Numbered from the stretch's first letter, positions 41,059 through 50,392 are shown. The stretch: DNA of 64,000 nucleotides from Rodentibacter genomosp. 1 (GCF_001999285.1 NZ_MLHN01000009.1:1-64000), one strand, 5' to 3'. Program-made: numbers and translations. The notes: a model not told the origin generated them from the sequence alone.

Positions 41059-43056
41059 ATGGCGACTCGTAAACAACTCGCAAACGCAATTCGTTTTTTA
41101 AGTATGGATGCCGTACAAAAAGCAAAATCAGGCCACCCCGGTGCGCCAATGGGCATGGCAGATATTGCTGAAGTATTATGGCGTGATTTCTTAAAACATA
41201 ATCCGACCAATCCAAAATGGGCAGATCGTGACCGCTTTGTTTTGTCCAACGGGCATGGTTCAATGCTGATTTACAGCTTGTTACATTTAACCGGTTATGA
41301 TCTTTCCACTGAAGATTTAAAACAATTCCGTCAACTACATTCTAAAACACCGGGTCATCCTGAATATGGTTACGCACCGGGCGTTGAAACCACAACCGGC
41401 CCGCTAGGTCAAGGGATTACCAATGCGGTAGGTATGGCGATTGCAGAAAAAACGTTAGGCGGTCAATTTAACCGCGAAGGCCATGATATTGTCGATCACT
41501 ATACTTATGTATTCTTAGGCGACGGTTGTTTAATGGAAGGCATTTCTCACGAGGCTTGTTCTTTAGCGGGGACACTCGGTTTAGGCAAATTAATTGCTTT
41601 CTATGATGACAACAATATTTCTATTGACGGTCATGTTGACGGCTGGTTTAGTGATGACACGGCAGCCCGTTTTGAAGCTTACGGCTGGCAGGTTATTCGC
41701 AATGTAGATGGTCACGATGCTGAACAAATTCGTGCGGCGACCATTCTTGCCCAAGCAGAAAAAGAAAAACCGACCTTAATTATTTGCAAAACCATTATCG
41801 GTTTTGGTTCACCAAACAAAGCAAATTCTCATGATAGCCACGGTGCACCTTTAGGTGATGAAGAAATCGCCTTAACCCGTCAAGCATTAAATTGGGATTA
41901 TGCACCGTTTGAAATTCCGGCAGAATACTATGCCGAGTGGGATGCAAAAGCGAAAGGTGCGGCAGCTGAAAAATCGTGGGAAGAAAAATTTGCTGCGTAC
42001 GAAAAAGCCTATCCTGAGTTAGCGGCTGAGTTTAAACGTCGTACGACTGGTGAATTACCGGCGGATTGGTCAACATATTCTCAAGCCTTCATTGAAAAAT
42101 TACAAGCTAATCCGGCAAGTATTGCAAGCCGTAAAGCCTCACAAAATGCGATTGAAGCCTATGCACAAGTATTGCCCGAGTTTTTAGGTGGTTCGGCGGA
42201 TTTAGCAAGTTCTAACCTCACCTTATGGAGCGGTTCAAAACCAATCCGTGCAAATGAAAATGTGGATGGCAATTACATCAACTATGGTGTACGTGAATTT
42301 GGTATGTCAGCCATCATGAACGGTATTGCTTTACACGGTGGCTTCATTCCTTATGGTGCAACCTTCTTAATGTTCTATGAATACGCTCACAATGCAGTGC
42401 GTATGGCGGCATTAATGAAACAACGCGCATTGTTTGTTTACACCCACGATTCTATCGGCTTAGGCGAAGATGGTCCAACCCATCAACCTATTGAGCAGAC
42501 GGCTTCATTACGCTTAATTCCAAATCTTGAAACCTGGAGACCTTGCGATCAAGTTGAATCAGCGGTGGCGTGGCAACAAGCAGTAGAACGTCAAGACGGC
42601 CCGAGTGCATTAATCTTCACCCGTCAAAACTTGGCACAAATGGACCGCACTTCTGAGCAATTAGCGAATGTGGCGCGCGGTGCTTATATCTTAAAAGACA
42701 GCAACGGCACACCGGATTTAATCTTAATTGCAACAGGTTCGGAAGTGGAACTTGCCGTTAAAGCGGCAGATGTGCTTGCCGCAGAAGGTAAAAACGTGCG
42801 TGTGGTTTCAATGCCAAGCACCAACCGTTTCGATAAACAAGACGAAGCATACCGTGAAAGTGTCTTGCCTTCCTCTGTCACTAAGCGTGTTGCGATTGAA
42901 GCGGGAATTTCTGATTTCTGGTATAAATATGTGGGCTTTGCCGGTCGTATCGTGGGAATGAATTCATTCGGTGAGTCTGCGCCGGCTGATCAGTTATTCA
43001 AATTGTTCGGTTTCACTGTGGATAACGTGGTAGCGACAGCGAAAGAAATTCTTTAA
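41059..43056 (+). CDS. tktA: Transketolase
   Basis: 665 residues from ATG 41059 ([10 protein letters not shown]), which follows CAGGAGAAAC; the frame is open upstream but lacks a binding site. Thiamine diphosphate motif [13 protein letters not shown] with the far NNIS near 155-188, the central HDSHGAPLG near 260 and the pyrimidine-domain GEDGPTHQP near 470 are intact. It moves two-carbon units in the non-oxidative pentose phosphate pathway. It is transcribed alone and ends at a strong terminator. Confidence 0.98.
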   Translation: MATRKQLANAIRFLSMDAVQKAKSGHPGAPMGMADIAEVLWRDFLKHNPTNPKWADRDRFVLSNGHGSMLIYSLLHLTGYDLSTEDLKQFRQLHSKTPGHPEYGYAPGVETTTGPLGQGITNAVGMAIAEKTLGGQFNREGHDIVDHYTYVFLGDGCLMEGISHEACSLAGTLGLGKLIAFYDDNNISIDGHVDGWFSDDTAARFEAYGWQVIRNVDGHDAEQIRAATILAQAEKEKPTLIICKTIIGFGSPNKANSHDSHGAPLGDEEIALTRQALNWDYAPFEIPAEYYAEWDAKAKGAAAEKSWEEKFAAYEKAYPELAAEFKRRTTGELPADWSTYSQAFIEKLQANPASIASRKASQNAIEAYAQVLPEFLGGSADLASSNLTLWSGSKPIRANENVDGNYINYGVREFGMSAIMNGIALHGGFIPYGATFLMFYEYAHNAVRMAALMKQRALFVYTHDSIGLGEDGPTHQPIEQTASLRLIPNLETWRPCDQVESAVAWQQAVERQDGPSALIFTRQNLAQMDRTSEQLANVARGAYILKDSNGTPDLILIATGSEVELAVKAADVLAAEGKNVRVVSMPSTNRFDKQDEAYRESVLPSSVTKRVAIEAGISDFWYKYVGFAGRIVGMNSFGESAPADQLFKLFGFTVDNVVATAKEIL

Positions 43057-43068
43057 TTTTAAACTTAG

Positions 43069-43094
43069 AAAGGTGGGATATTCCCACCTTTTTT
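43069..43094. terminator. Terminator after tktA
   Basis: AAAGGTGGGA and TTCCCACCTTT form a stem followed by TTTTT; it may also serve the convergent flavin reductase gene. Confidence 0.85.
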
Positions 43095-43135
43095 ATGCAA
43101 TAGTGCTTTTTTGATCGGAAAATGCGTTCTATCCT

Positions 43136-43708
43136 TTATTCTTCTCCACTTGTTACATTCACCCCTTTTCCTATTTTGTAAAACTGTCCACCTGCAATAT
43201 AGTGCAAGGTTCTCAGTTCATCAGGTGCATCATCAAATTGCCAATGTCCCTTGTTAAAAATACGATCATCTGCCCATGATGCAAGCACTTCACCGATAAA
43301 CATATCGTGTTTCTCGTGATTTTCAGGCTCGGGAATCACTTTACAGATAATCCAAGCAGCACAGCCTTCCACCAAGGGAACATCGAAGCCTTCTTGATAA
43401 AATAGCCTCAATTTATCTAATTTGTCCGGATTTTCTTTACGGCTCAGTCCCATTTCGACAACTAATTTAGCTTGTTTCGCGATGGGAATTTGTACGGCAA
43501 AATAACCGCTCTTTTCAATCAATTTTCGTGTATAAGCGGCTTTGTCGATGATTACCATTAATTTGGCTTTCGGGAGATAGTCCACTGCACAGACCCACGC
43601 TGCAGACATCACATTTTCAATGCCGTCTGCTTTAGCGGAAATCATCGTTGTTGGACCGTGGTTGATTAAGCGATAGAATTTTTCCAGTTCAACAGGTTTA
43701 ATTGCCAT
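43136..43708 (-). CDS. Flavin reductase-like domain protein
   Basis: 190 residues of the FMN-binding split-barrel type: N-terminal strand region (NHGPTTMISAKADGIENVMSA with AWVCAVDYLPKAKLMVII), then YFAVQIPIAKQAKLV and GCAAWIICKVIPEPENHEKHD near 120-145, typical of the flavin reductase-like family. It probably binds FMN and reduces it or another acceptor with NAD(P)H. Nearby is a flavin-dependent Old Yellow Enzyme gene, which could use the product. The two are on the same strand but about 370 bases apart, with a repeat element between them. Confidence 0.8.
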   Translation of the reverse strand: MAIKPVELEKFYRLINHGPTTMISAKADGIENVMSAAWVCAVDYLPKAKLMVIIDKAAYTRKLIEKSGYFAVQIPIAKQAKLVVEMGLSRKENPDKLDKLRLFYQEGFDVPLVEGCAAWIICKVIPEPENHEKHDMFIGEVLASWADDRIFNKGHWQFDDAPDELRTLHYIAGGQFYKIGKGVNVTSGEE

Positions 43709-43790
43709 TTTTTGTTCCTTGTTTATTGATAAAAGTGCGGTTGGTTTTTACCGTGTTTTGAGTTCTTAGTAAATATACAAAGGGGAAAAT

Positions 43791-43873
43791 ATAGGGTGAC
43801 CGTGACGTTATTTTTTTCAACATATTGAGATTGTCGGTTTTTATAACGGACGTCATCGTTACGCCCCCTACCG
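43791..43873. repeat. Possible diverged REP-like doublet
   Basis: ATAGGGTGACCGTGACGTTA at 43791 and the inverted TAACGGACGTCATCGTTACG ending in CCCCCTACCG at 43873 resemble the ends of the nearby repeat family (GTAGGG...GTCCG) but with different stems. It could be an older or different subfamily. The evidence is weak. Otherwise the gap from 43709 holds only an uptake signal near 43733. Confidence 0.35.
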
Positions 43874-43887
43874 AATCAACAACTATT

Positions 43888-44031
43888 CGGTATTATCCGT
43901 TGCACAAATCTGTTTTGGGGGTAGGGACACACTGCGTGTGTCCGTATTTCAATATGTTATAAGCGGACACAGGCAGTGTGTCCCTACATATCATTGAAAT
44001 GTCTATTTTGTGCATTTGCTACATAATACCG
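43888..44031. repeat. MITE/REPIN-like element, copy 4 (complete, type copy)
   Basis: 144 bases. Terminal inverted repeats: CGGTATTATCCGTTGCACAA (43888-43907) against the complement of TTGTGCATTTGCTACATAATACCG (44008-44031). Inside, a GTAG-led hairpin at 43921-43943 (7-bp stem GGACACA/TGTGTCC) is matched by an inverted hairpin at 43965-43987 ending CCCTAC. It has no reading frame. GTAG at the foot of a hairpin and paired inverted hairpins are the marks of REP elements moved by RAYT transposases. No clear target duplication is seen. It lies between the flavin reductase and Old Yellow Enzyme genes. Confidence 0.85.
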
Positions 44032-44079
44032 CAACGATTAGATAGGTTCGTGTTGACAATTTTATTGAAAATTATTTTG

Positions 44080-45217
44080 TTAAATATCTACCGGTTGCCA
44101 TGCTTTCCCTTTCACTGGTGGTAACCAAGCACCACCCACTACGCACATTTCCCACAATCGGTTTGGAATACCATAATGATCTGCTTGATTTGGATCAAGC
44201 TCGGTGATGATTTCTTGTACGCGATTTTCTTGAATTAACGTGGCAATGTTGGGATTAATCATCACAGTTTTACCGAGACCAATAAATTCTGCCCAACCTG
44301 TTTGATAGGCGGCGAGGATTTGTTCTGCGGTGAATAGATTACCAACACCGATAAGCGGTAGTTTACCGTTGATGCGTTCGTGTATTAATGCTAAGCGGGT
44401 TTGATTGCTGTCGGCACCACGACGGGCTTTTTTGTAAAAATCCCACAGGGAAACGTGCAAATATTGCAACGGTTTTTGAACTAATTCGTCAATGAGTGCA
44501 AAGGTATCCACCATTGTTAACCCATTGTCGCCACTTTCTTCAGGAGAAAAACGATAGCCGATGATGAAATCTGGACGATGATATTTTTCACGCATAGCGA
44601 TGACTGCATCGACTATAGCAAGGGGAAAACGCAAACGATTTTCTAGGCTACCTCCCCATTGATCAGTACGTCGGTTGCTTTGGGCTGATAAAAACTGTTG
44701 GATTAAGTAACCGTTTGCGCCGTGGATTTCCACCCCGTCAAAACCAGCTTTGATAGCTAATTCTGTGGCGTTAGCAAAATTTGAGATTAGCTCATGGATT
44801 TCATTATTGGTCAATGCTCGGCTACCGCTGCTTTCATCTTCAGAGGGGGCGACTTTATCTTTGCCGTTTAACAATTCCGTAATGGCAAGTTTACCCCCAT
44901 GGTGAATTTGCAAAATGGCTTTTGCACCCTGGTTTTTGATTATATCTGCGGTTGCTTTTAAACTATCTAATTGGCTTTCGTGAATGGCTTCGGGCTGTCC
45001 GTAAAAGGCTTTGCCACCATCTGCCACGAGGGTTGCGGCGGCAATAAATAAGCCAATGTCACTGGCACGATTGCTTAGAAAAACACGTTCTTCCTCGCTG
45101 ATTGTGCCATCATTGTGTGAGGAAAAATGAGTCATTGGGGGCAACAGCAAGCCGGTTTTTAATTGTGATGCCATTGTTTAATGTATAAGGCTCTAGGATC
45201 GGTTGAAATTTGTTCAT
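44080..45217 (-). pseudogene. Old Yellow Enzyme family oxidoreductase, single-base frameshift
   Basis: From ATG 45217, preceded by AAAGGAGAT, the frame reads MNKFQPILEPYTLNNGIT then IKNRLAVAP, the usual OYE start. At a run of five C on the minus strand (45141-45137) the frame is lost. The next frame resumes with MTHFSSHNDGTISEE and continues to the end, so one extra C splits the gene. The 364-residue open part still has the FMN/substrate motifs (QIHHGGK near 93, VEIHGANGYLIQQFLS near 150-165, GSLENRLRFP). Removing one C gives about 378 residues, normal size. It is either a true pseudogene, a phase-variable tract or a sequencing error. It probably reduced enones or nitro compounds with FMN. 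Confidence 0.8.
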
Positions 45218-45239
45218 AATTTATCTCCTTTAATAGCGT

Positions 45240-45260
45240 AAAAGGCGGAATTTCCGCCTT
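45240..45260 (-). terminator. Hairpin between NTF2-like and OYE genes
   Basis: On the minus strand AAGGCGGAAATTCCGCCTTT folds into a perfect stem followed by TTA. It sits just before the OYE ribosome binding site, so it may cut OYE transcription relative to the first gene. Confidence 0.6.
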
Positions 45261-45265
45261 ATGGA

Positions 45266-45649
45266 TTAATAATGAGCATGGAAAATTTTACTTACAATTT
45301 GCCATGTTCCATTTATTTTTAACAAGTTGAAATAATCAGTAAAACCATAGCCGCTTAGATTGTCGGTATCTACACGGGCGGAAGCTGCGTTGCCGGTAAT
45401 ATCAATATAGGCAATCGCAACAGTCGGATTTTCTGAGGGAGTAAAGTGGTTGTCAATCACAGGGAATAAACTTTCTGTTACAGATCCGCCTGCGATTGCT
45501 CCGTTTTCACCCACGCTATACATTGTTGCGACTTCGTGAAAAGCGGGCTGCATAATCTCGCTTTTCGCTTGTTTCCCGCCTTCACTGTATTCGTTTAATA
45601 AAACTTGTTCGATGGCTTTATATTCCGTTGTGTAAGTTGGTTTCGTCAT
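45266..45649 (-). CDS. NTF2-like (lumazine-binding-type) small protein
   Basis: 127 residues from ATG 45649 (MTKPTYTTEYKAIEQVL), chosen because AGGAAAATAAAG precedes it; an ATG 12 codons earlier lacks that. A cone-shaped NTF2/SnoaL fold is suggested by the helix start, central strands (AIAYIDITGNAASARVDTDN) and ending GYGFTDYFNLLKINGTWQIV. These proteins bind small ligands; the specific one is unknown. It is first in a two-gene unit with the OYE gene and divergent from a LysR regulator. Confidence 0.75.
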   Translation of the reverse strand: MTKPTYTTEYKAIEQVLLNEYSEGGKQAKSEIMQPAFHEVATMYSVGENGAIAGGSVTESLFPVIDNHFTPSENPTVAIAYIDITGNAASARVDTDNLSGYGFTDYFNLLKINGTWQIVSKIFHAHY

Positions 45650-45692
45650 CTTTATTTTCCTCTGTTGTTTAAAAGATGGTGGCATTATAGTG

Positions 45693-45755
45693 ATCTAATT
45701 TAGATTGACTAGATACCAAATTTAAACTAACTTGTTCAATAATATTTGACAATCT
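45693..45755. promoter_or_regulatory. Candidate LysR operator region
   Basis: ATCTAATTTAGAT (45693-45705) is a perfect 6-bp inverted repeat around one base, and AGATTG (45702-45707) is repeated inverted as CAATCT (45750-45755). Both lie in the divergent gap between the LysR gene and the NTF2-like gene, where a LysR protein normally binds. The role is inference. Confidence 0.45.
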
Positions 45756-45765
45756 ATCTTTAGCT

Positions 45766-46656
45766 ATGCAAGAAAACTTAAACGATTTACGCACTTTTTT
45801 GCTTGTTGCTCAAACGGGTAGTTTTACCAAAGTGGCGGCTCAATTGAATCTTTCACGAGCAGCGGTAAGCCATACTATTAGTCAGTTAGAACGCCGTTTA
45901 GGCTTGAAACTTTTCAATCGAACTACCCGAAGCGTTGCCACGACTGAGGCAGGGCAGCAGCTTTATCAGCAGCTTTGTCCATTATTTCAAGACATTGATA
46001 GCCGTTTACTCAATATTTTAAATAATCAAAACCAACAACGTGGCGTGCTGAGAATTAATGGCACTATTCATGCGATTTCAGTTGTCCTTTGGCAAAAATT
46101 CCGCCGTTTTTTGGAACATTATCCGAATATTACTCTGGAACTTGCGGCAGAGATGAAGTTTATTGATATCGTAGCAGAACGCTATGATGCCGGTATTCGT
46201 GAGGGAGGATTAATGGATAAAGATATGATTGCCGTGAGAGTATCGGAGGCTGTCCGAATGTGTTATGTAGCTACACCCGAATATCTTTCCCGCCACGGTA
46301 CACCTCAAACGCCGGAGGCGCTGCTTAAACATAACTGTATTCGCTTACGTATTCCCACTTACAACAACTTGTTACCGTGGGAATTTGAACACTCAAAAAC
46401 AGGCGAACGGTTTAAATTAGCCATGCAGGGGAATTTGATTGTTAATCAGCCTCCCATGACCCGTCAAGCGGCCTTAGACAATATAGGGATTTCATGGGAA
46501 ATGGCAGATGAAGTAGAAGCCGACATTCAGTCAGGCAGACTTTGCCGTATATTAAGTGATTGGGAATGCATTTATCCCGGTTATTATCTCTACTTTCCTA
46601 ATCGTACTGAATATTCACCACTGTTAAAAACTTTGGTGGAATGGCTTCGGATATAA
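45766..46656 (+). CDS. LysR-family transcriptional regulator
   Basis: 296 residues: N-terminal winged helix-turn-helix (LRTFLLVAQTGSFTKVAAQL onward to LERRLGLKLFNRTTR, about 6-60), linker helix, and a substrate-binding domain. It resembles the PecT/CrgA-like branch that often controls neighbouring oxidoreductase genes. It is divergent from the NTF2-like/OYE pair with a palindrome between, so local regulation in response to a small electrophile or quinone is plausible, but the inducer is unknown. The ribosome binding site is weak. Confidence 0.9.
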   Translation: MQENLNDLRTFLLVAQTGSFTKVAAQLNLSRAAVSHTISQLERRLGLKLFNRTTRSVATTEAGQQLYQQLCPLFQDIDSRLLNILNNQNQQRGVLRINGTIHAISVVLWQKFRRFLEHYPNITLELAAEMKFIDIVAERYDAGIREGGLMDKDMIAVRVSEAVRMCYVATPEYLSRHGTPQTPEALLKHNCIRLRIPTYNNLLPWEFEHSKTGERFKLAMQGNLIVNQPPMTRQAALDNIGISWEMADEVEADIQSGRLCRILSDWECIYPGYYLYFPNRTEYSPLLKTLVEWLRI

Positions 46657-46785
46657 AACATCATAAATATTGACCGCACTTTTTAGCTATTTTCTCTGTG
46701 CTTGACAATTGATTGAAGTCTTTGGTTTTGCTAAAATCCTCCCCGTTTTTCCTGATGAATCAGAGAAAAATGAGTTCGGATGAAG

Positions 46786-46984
46786 GTAGCTGGAGAGTAG
46801 GGAATTAACCCTACGCCGACGATGTAAAATCTTTCAGGCGCACATCAGTGCAGGGACTGTTACTGGACGAACCCTTGGAGAGATCCATTGCCCTATAGAT
46901 AGTGGGGTAAATGGACGCCGAAGGCGCAAAAGAGCGGTGGTTTTTCACGCCGTTTTTCAAACGCTCAGGCAAAAGGACAGGGGC
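46786..46984 (+). promoter_or_regulatory. Tandem glycine riboswitch
   Basis: Two glycine aptamers in series. Aptamer 1 (about 46786-46868): GTAGCTGGAGAGTAGGG, then CCCTACGCCGACG, TTTCAGGCGCA and a closing ACTGGAC. Aptamer 2 (about 46871-46984): CCCTTGGAGAGATCC, GGACGCCGAAGGCGCAA and ACGCTCAGGCAAAAGGACAG. The GGAGAG, GCCGA and CAGGCAAAAGGAC elements are the family core. The downstream gene is an amino-acid:sodium symporter, a known target class. Confidence 0.93.
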
Positions 46985-47030
46985 TAAAAGACAATCTGTA
47001 TTTTATTTCTTTTCACGGATGCTTTTCGTC

Positions 47031-47066
47031 TCCTTGTTGCGTTTATTTGTTTTTAGACAACGAGGA
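47031..47066 (+). promoter_or_regulatory. Ribosome-binding-site-masking hairpin (riboswitch output)
   Basis: TCCTTGTTG (47031-47039) can pair with CAACGAGGA (47058-47066; one G-U pair), which contains the ribosome binding site of the symporter ATG at 47073. No strong terminator lies between the aptamer and the gene, so control is probably at translation. Confidence 0.6.
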
Positions 47067-47072
47067 ATCACA

Positions 47073-48452
47073 ATGTCATTCACGACAATTTTATCTACGA
47101 TTGATAGCTTTATTTGGGGGCCACCGTTACTGATTTTATTATCGGGTACAGGGCTTTATTTCACCTTACGTTTAGGCTTTATTCAAGTCCGCTATTTACC
47201 ACTTGCAATCAGTTATTTGTTTAAAAAAGAACGTGGCGGAAAAGGGGATGTGTCTTCTTTTGCGGCACTGAGTACGGCTTTAGCGGCAACTATTGGGACG
47301 GGGAATATTGTCGGTGTTGCGACAGCGGTGCAAGCGGGCGGGCCCGGTGCGATCTTTTGGATGTGGCTGGTGGCATTGCTTGGTATGGCGACTAAATATG
47401 CGGAATGTTTACTGGCGGTGAAATATCGGGTGAAAGATCGCCGTGGGTTTATGTCCGGTGGCCCGATGTATTACATTGAGCGTGGCCTAGGCATCAAATG
47501 GCTTGCCAAGATGTTTGCGGTGTTTGGTGTGTTAGTCGCCTTTTTTGGTATCGGCACATTTCCACAAGTGAATGCGATTACGCACGCCATGGAAGATACC
47601 TTTCATATTCCGGTCATTATCACTGCTGTTGTGGTGACGGTATTGGTGGCAATGATTATCTTAGGTGGTGTAAAGCGTATTGCCACTACATCATCAATCA
47701 TTGTGCCTTTTATGGCGATTTCCTATGTATTCGTATCAATTATTATCATTTTACTAAATTGGGAACGAGTGCCGGATGCAGTAATGTTGATTATTCGTAG
47801 TGCTTTTGATCCGCAATCTGTGCTGGGTGGGGTATTAGGTTTTACCGTAATGAAAGCCATTCAATCGGGGGTGGCACGGGGGATTTTCTCCAATGAATCC
47901 GGTTTAGGGAGTGCGCCGATTGCTGCCGCTGCAGCCCAAACACGAGAGCCGGTTCGTCAGGGGCTTATTTCAATGACCGGAACCTTTTTAGATACTATTA
48001 TTGTGTGTTCAATGACAGGTATTGTATTGGTGTTGACCGGAGCGTGGAGTAATGCCGAACTTGCCGGCGCAACGGTAACCAACGCGGCATTTTCACAAGG
48101 GTTGGGATTAGATTTCGGGGCGACCATTGTCACCATAGGCTTATTATTTTTTGCATTCACGACAATTTTAGGTTGGTGTTACTATGGTGAGCGCTGTTTC
48201 GTGTATTTGGTCGGAACACGTGGTATTCGTTTATATCGCTTAATATTTATTATTTTGGTGGGGATCGGCTCTTTCTTGAAATTGGATTTAATTTGGATTT
48301 TAGCGGATATTGTGAATGGCTTAATGGCATTTCCGAATTTAATTGCCTTAATCGGATTACGTAAGATCGTAGTTGAAGAAACCAAAGATTATTTCAATCG
48401 TTTAAAGATTAATCATCACGATCAAGATGAACAATCCCCCTCTCAGTTGTAA
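47073..48452 (+). CDS. Alanine/glycine:Na+ symporter (AGCS family)
   Basis: 459 residues from ATG 47073 (MSFTTILSTIDSFIWGPP). The frame is open back into the riboswitch, but GAGGAATCACA sets this start. About eleven helices; family motifs: SSFAALSTALAATIGTGNIVG near 60-80, the GGPGAIFWMW segment, and the FSNESGLGSAPIAAAAA signature near 275. It imports alanine or glycine with sodium. The glycine riboswitch upstream implies glycine as a substrate or signal. Confidence 0.95.
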   Translation: MSFTTILSTIDSFIWGPPLLILLSGTGLYFTLRLGFIQVRYLPLAISYLFKKERGGKGDVSSFAALSTALAATIGTGNIVGVATAVQAGGPGAIFWMWLVALLGMATKYAECLLAVKYRVKDRRGFMSGGPMYYIERGLGIKWLAKMFAVFGVLVAFFGIGTFPQVNAITHAMEDTFHIPVIITAVVVTVLVAMIILGGVKRIATTSSIIVPFMAISYVFVSIIIILLNWERVPDAVMLIIRSAFDPQSVLGGVLGFTVMKAIQSGVARGIFSNESGLGSAPIAAAAAQTREPVRQGLISMTGTFLDTIIVCSMTGIVLVLTGAWSNAELAGATVTNAAFSQGLGLDFGATIVTIGLLFFAFTTILGWCYYGERCFVYLVGTRGIRLYRLIFIILVGIGSFLKLDLIWILADIVNGLMAFPNLIALIGLRKIVVEETKDYFNRLKINHHDQDEQSPSQL

Positions 48453-48464
48453 TCACTCAAAAAG

Positions 48465-48491
48465 AAAAGGATGCCAAAAGGCATCCTTTTT
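48465..48491 (+). terminator. Terminator after the symporter
   Basis: AAAAGGATGCC and GGCATCCTTTT form an 11-bp stem with four-base loop, followed by T. Confidence 0.9.
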
Positions 48492-48679
48492 GCAGTTCTC
48501 TATCATAACAATTCTCGAAGAAAAGAAAATTGGCAATCTTCAGAAATTAGAGCTAGATCATATTTTTACATATTAGTATTTTTTTCATTAAAAAATGGCT
48601 TGAAAAATCCTATTGAAGAGACTATTTTGATCTTGAATCAAACCGAACCTAAAGGTTCTTAACACGAAGAGGTACAGCT

Positions 48680-49000
48680 ATGACATTAAATATCACCAGC
48701 AAACAAATGGAAATCACGCCTGCAATTCGTGAACATGTGGAAGGTCGTCTGGCGAAATTGGAGAAATGGCACACGCAGCTAATTAATCCGCATTTTATAC
48801 TCAATAAAGTACCAAATGGTTTTAGTGTTGAGGCTTCCATTGGTACGCCACTTGGTAATCTGATTGCGACTGCAACGGCTGATGATATGTATAAAGCGAT
48901 CAATGAGGTGGAAGAAAAATTAGAGCGTCAATTAAATAAATTGCAACATAAAGGTGAATCTCGCCGTGCTGATGAACGTTTAAAGGATTCTTTTAATTAG
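48680..49000 (+). CDS. raiA: Ribosome hibernation/associated inhibitor, RaiA/HPF type
   Basis: 106 residues, the short form, beginning [20 protein letters not shown] and with the YfiA beta-alpha-beta core ([37 protein letters not shown]). It binds the 30S decoding centre in stationary phase and blocks translation. The tail after residue 95 is short ([12 protein letters not shown]), so it lies between the classic RaiA and HPF lengths; RaiA (YfiA) is the nearer match. It has AAGAGGTACAGCT before the start and ends near a strong terminator. Confidence 0.92.
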   Translation: MTLNITSKQMEITPAIREHVEGRLAKLEKWHTQLINPHFILNKVPNGFSVEASIGTPLGNLIATATADDMYKAINEVEEKLERQLNKLQHKGESRRADERLKDSFN

Positions 49001-49034
49001 AAGTGCGGTCATTTTTGATGCACTTTTCTAAAAC

Positions 49035-49065
49035 AAAATGCCAAGGTAAATACCTTGGCATTTTT
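49035..49065. terminator. Terminator after raiA, facing the MHS transporter
   Basis: AAAATGCCAAGG and CCTTGGCATTTT form a 12-bp stem with A and T flanks between convergent genes. Confidence 0.9.
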
Positions 49066-49075
49066 GCTTAATATG

Positions 49076-50392
49076 CTAGATCTGCGTTAAATCAACGTTT
49101 TTTGTTTCTTTTGAGGCAAGCAGTGCTAATAAGGTCATTAGTGCGTTAATCGCTAAATAAATTCCCACACCTATGACACCAAATGAGGCATTAATTTTCA
49201 ACGAAATCATGGCTGCAATGGTGGCACCAATAATAGAAGCTAAATTATAAGCAAGAGAAGCACCGGAATAGCGCACCTCGGTTGGAAATAATTCCGGCAA
49301 TAGCGCCGCCATTGGGCCAAAAGTCATTCCCATGATTGCCATTCCGATAACCAGAAAAGCGAATACGCTGGTTGGCGTCCCGTTTTGTAAGAATAGCGGC
49401 ATAGATAACCCGAGTGCGCCAATGGCAAGAGTCACCCAAATCAGCCATTTACGACGCCCGATTTTATCGGCATAAATACCGGAAATACTGATAAAAATAC
49501 CAAAAACAATAGCGCTGATTAATAATAAACCCGTGAAAGTATTTGCCGGAATCCCTAATCCGAGAGGATGACCGGCTTCGGAAAGATTTGGTGCAGTACG
49601 TGAATAAGCCTGTGCAAAGGCGGTCATAATGTAGAAAAGGGAATAGGTTGCCACCATAATGAATGTGCCAATCACCATCGGTTTTAAGTGTTTGGTAAAG
49701 ACAACGCTGACCGGAGCATTTAATTTTTTACCTTTTTGTTCCGCCTCAATGAAAACATGGCTTTCGTGTAAGGTTAAACGGACGTATAAGCCGACAAATA
49801 CCAATAACAAGGAAGAGATAAACGGAATTCGCCAAGCCCATTCAACCAGTGCTTCTTGCCCCCAAAAATAGCTGACTAAGAAGAAGGTTCCATTGGCGAC
49901 AAATAAACCAATAGGTGCGCCTAATTGTGGAAACGTACCATACCACGCACGTTTCCCTTCCGGTGCATTTTCCGTTGCCACTAAAGCCGCACCACCCCAT
50001 TCACCACCAAGGCCAATTCCCTGACCAACACGGCAAAGACAAAGCAAAATAGGTGCCCAGATACCAATTTGGGAATAGCTGGGTAGTAAGCCGATAATCA
50101 CGGTTGAGCCACCCATGAGTAAGAGGGAAGCGACAAGGGTTTTTTTACGCCCAATTTTATCCCCAAAGTGTCCGAACAATGCTGAGCCAATAGGACGGGC
50201 AAAAAAAGCCAAAGCGAGAGTTGAGAGGGAAAGAAGATCATTTGAAAGGGGATCATCGCTGTTGAAAAACTGGGTATTAAATACCAGTACTGCAGCTGCT
50301 GCATAGATATAATAATCAAAAAATTCAATTGCTGTACCGACCATTGAGGCAAGCGCCACCTTCATCGGGTTATTGCGAAGTTGTGCTGTCAT
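49076..50392 (-). CDS. Major facilitator, metabolite:H+ symporter (MHS) family
   Basis: 438 residues, twelve helices. MHS marks: start with GTAIEFFDYYIYAAAA near 18-34, the loop GHFGDKIGRKKTL near 75 and the GQGIGLGGEWGGAALV region near 125. The family includes the proline/betaine carrier ProP, the shikimate carrier ShiA and citrate or ketoglutarate carriers; ShiA/YhjE-like proteins are the closest by eye. The menaquinone genes next to it start from chorismate, so a shikimate-type substrate is tempting but unproven. Confidence 0.85.
   Translation of the reverse strand: MTAQLRNNPMKVALASMVGTAIEFFDYYIYAAAAVLVFNTQFFNSDDPLSNDLLSLSTLALAFFARPIGSALFGHFGDKIGRKKTLVASLLLMGGSTVIIGLLPSYSQIGIWAPILLCLCRVGQGIGLGGEWGGAALVATENAPEGKRAWYGTFPQLGAPIGLFVANGTFFLVSYFWGQEALVEWAWRIPFISSLLLVFVGLYVRLTLHESHVFIEAEQKGKKLNAPVSVVFTKHLKPMVIGTFIMVATYSLFYIMTAFAQAYSRTAPNLSEAGHPLGLGIPANTFTGLLLISAIVFGIFISISGIYADKIGRRKWLIWVTLAIGALGLSMPLFLQNGTPTSVFAFLVIGMAIMGMTFGPMAALLPELFPTEVRYSGASLAYNLASIIGATIAAMISLKINASFGVIGVGIYLAINALMTLLALLASKETKNVDLTQI

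Noticed and set aside
45142-45174. ATG at 45174 as the OYE start
   Set aside because: It has no ribosome binding site, and the true start with the conserved N terminus is in another frame at 45217.
46911-47072. Longer N terminus for the AGCS symporter
   Set aside because: This extension is encoded by the second riboswitch aptamer; a good ribosome binding site and family-like start exist at 47073.
48471-48662. Open frame of 63 residues between the symporter and raiA
   Set aside because: Its start lies inside the symporter terminator, it has no ribosome binding site, and the translation is low-complexity.
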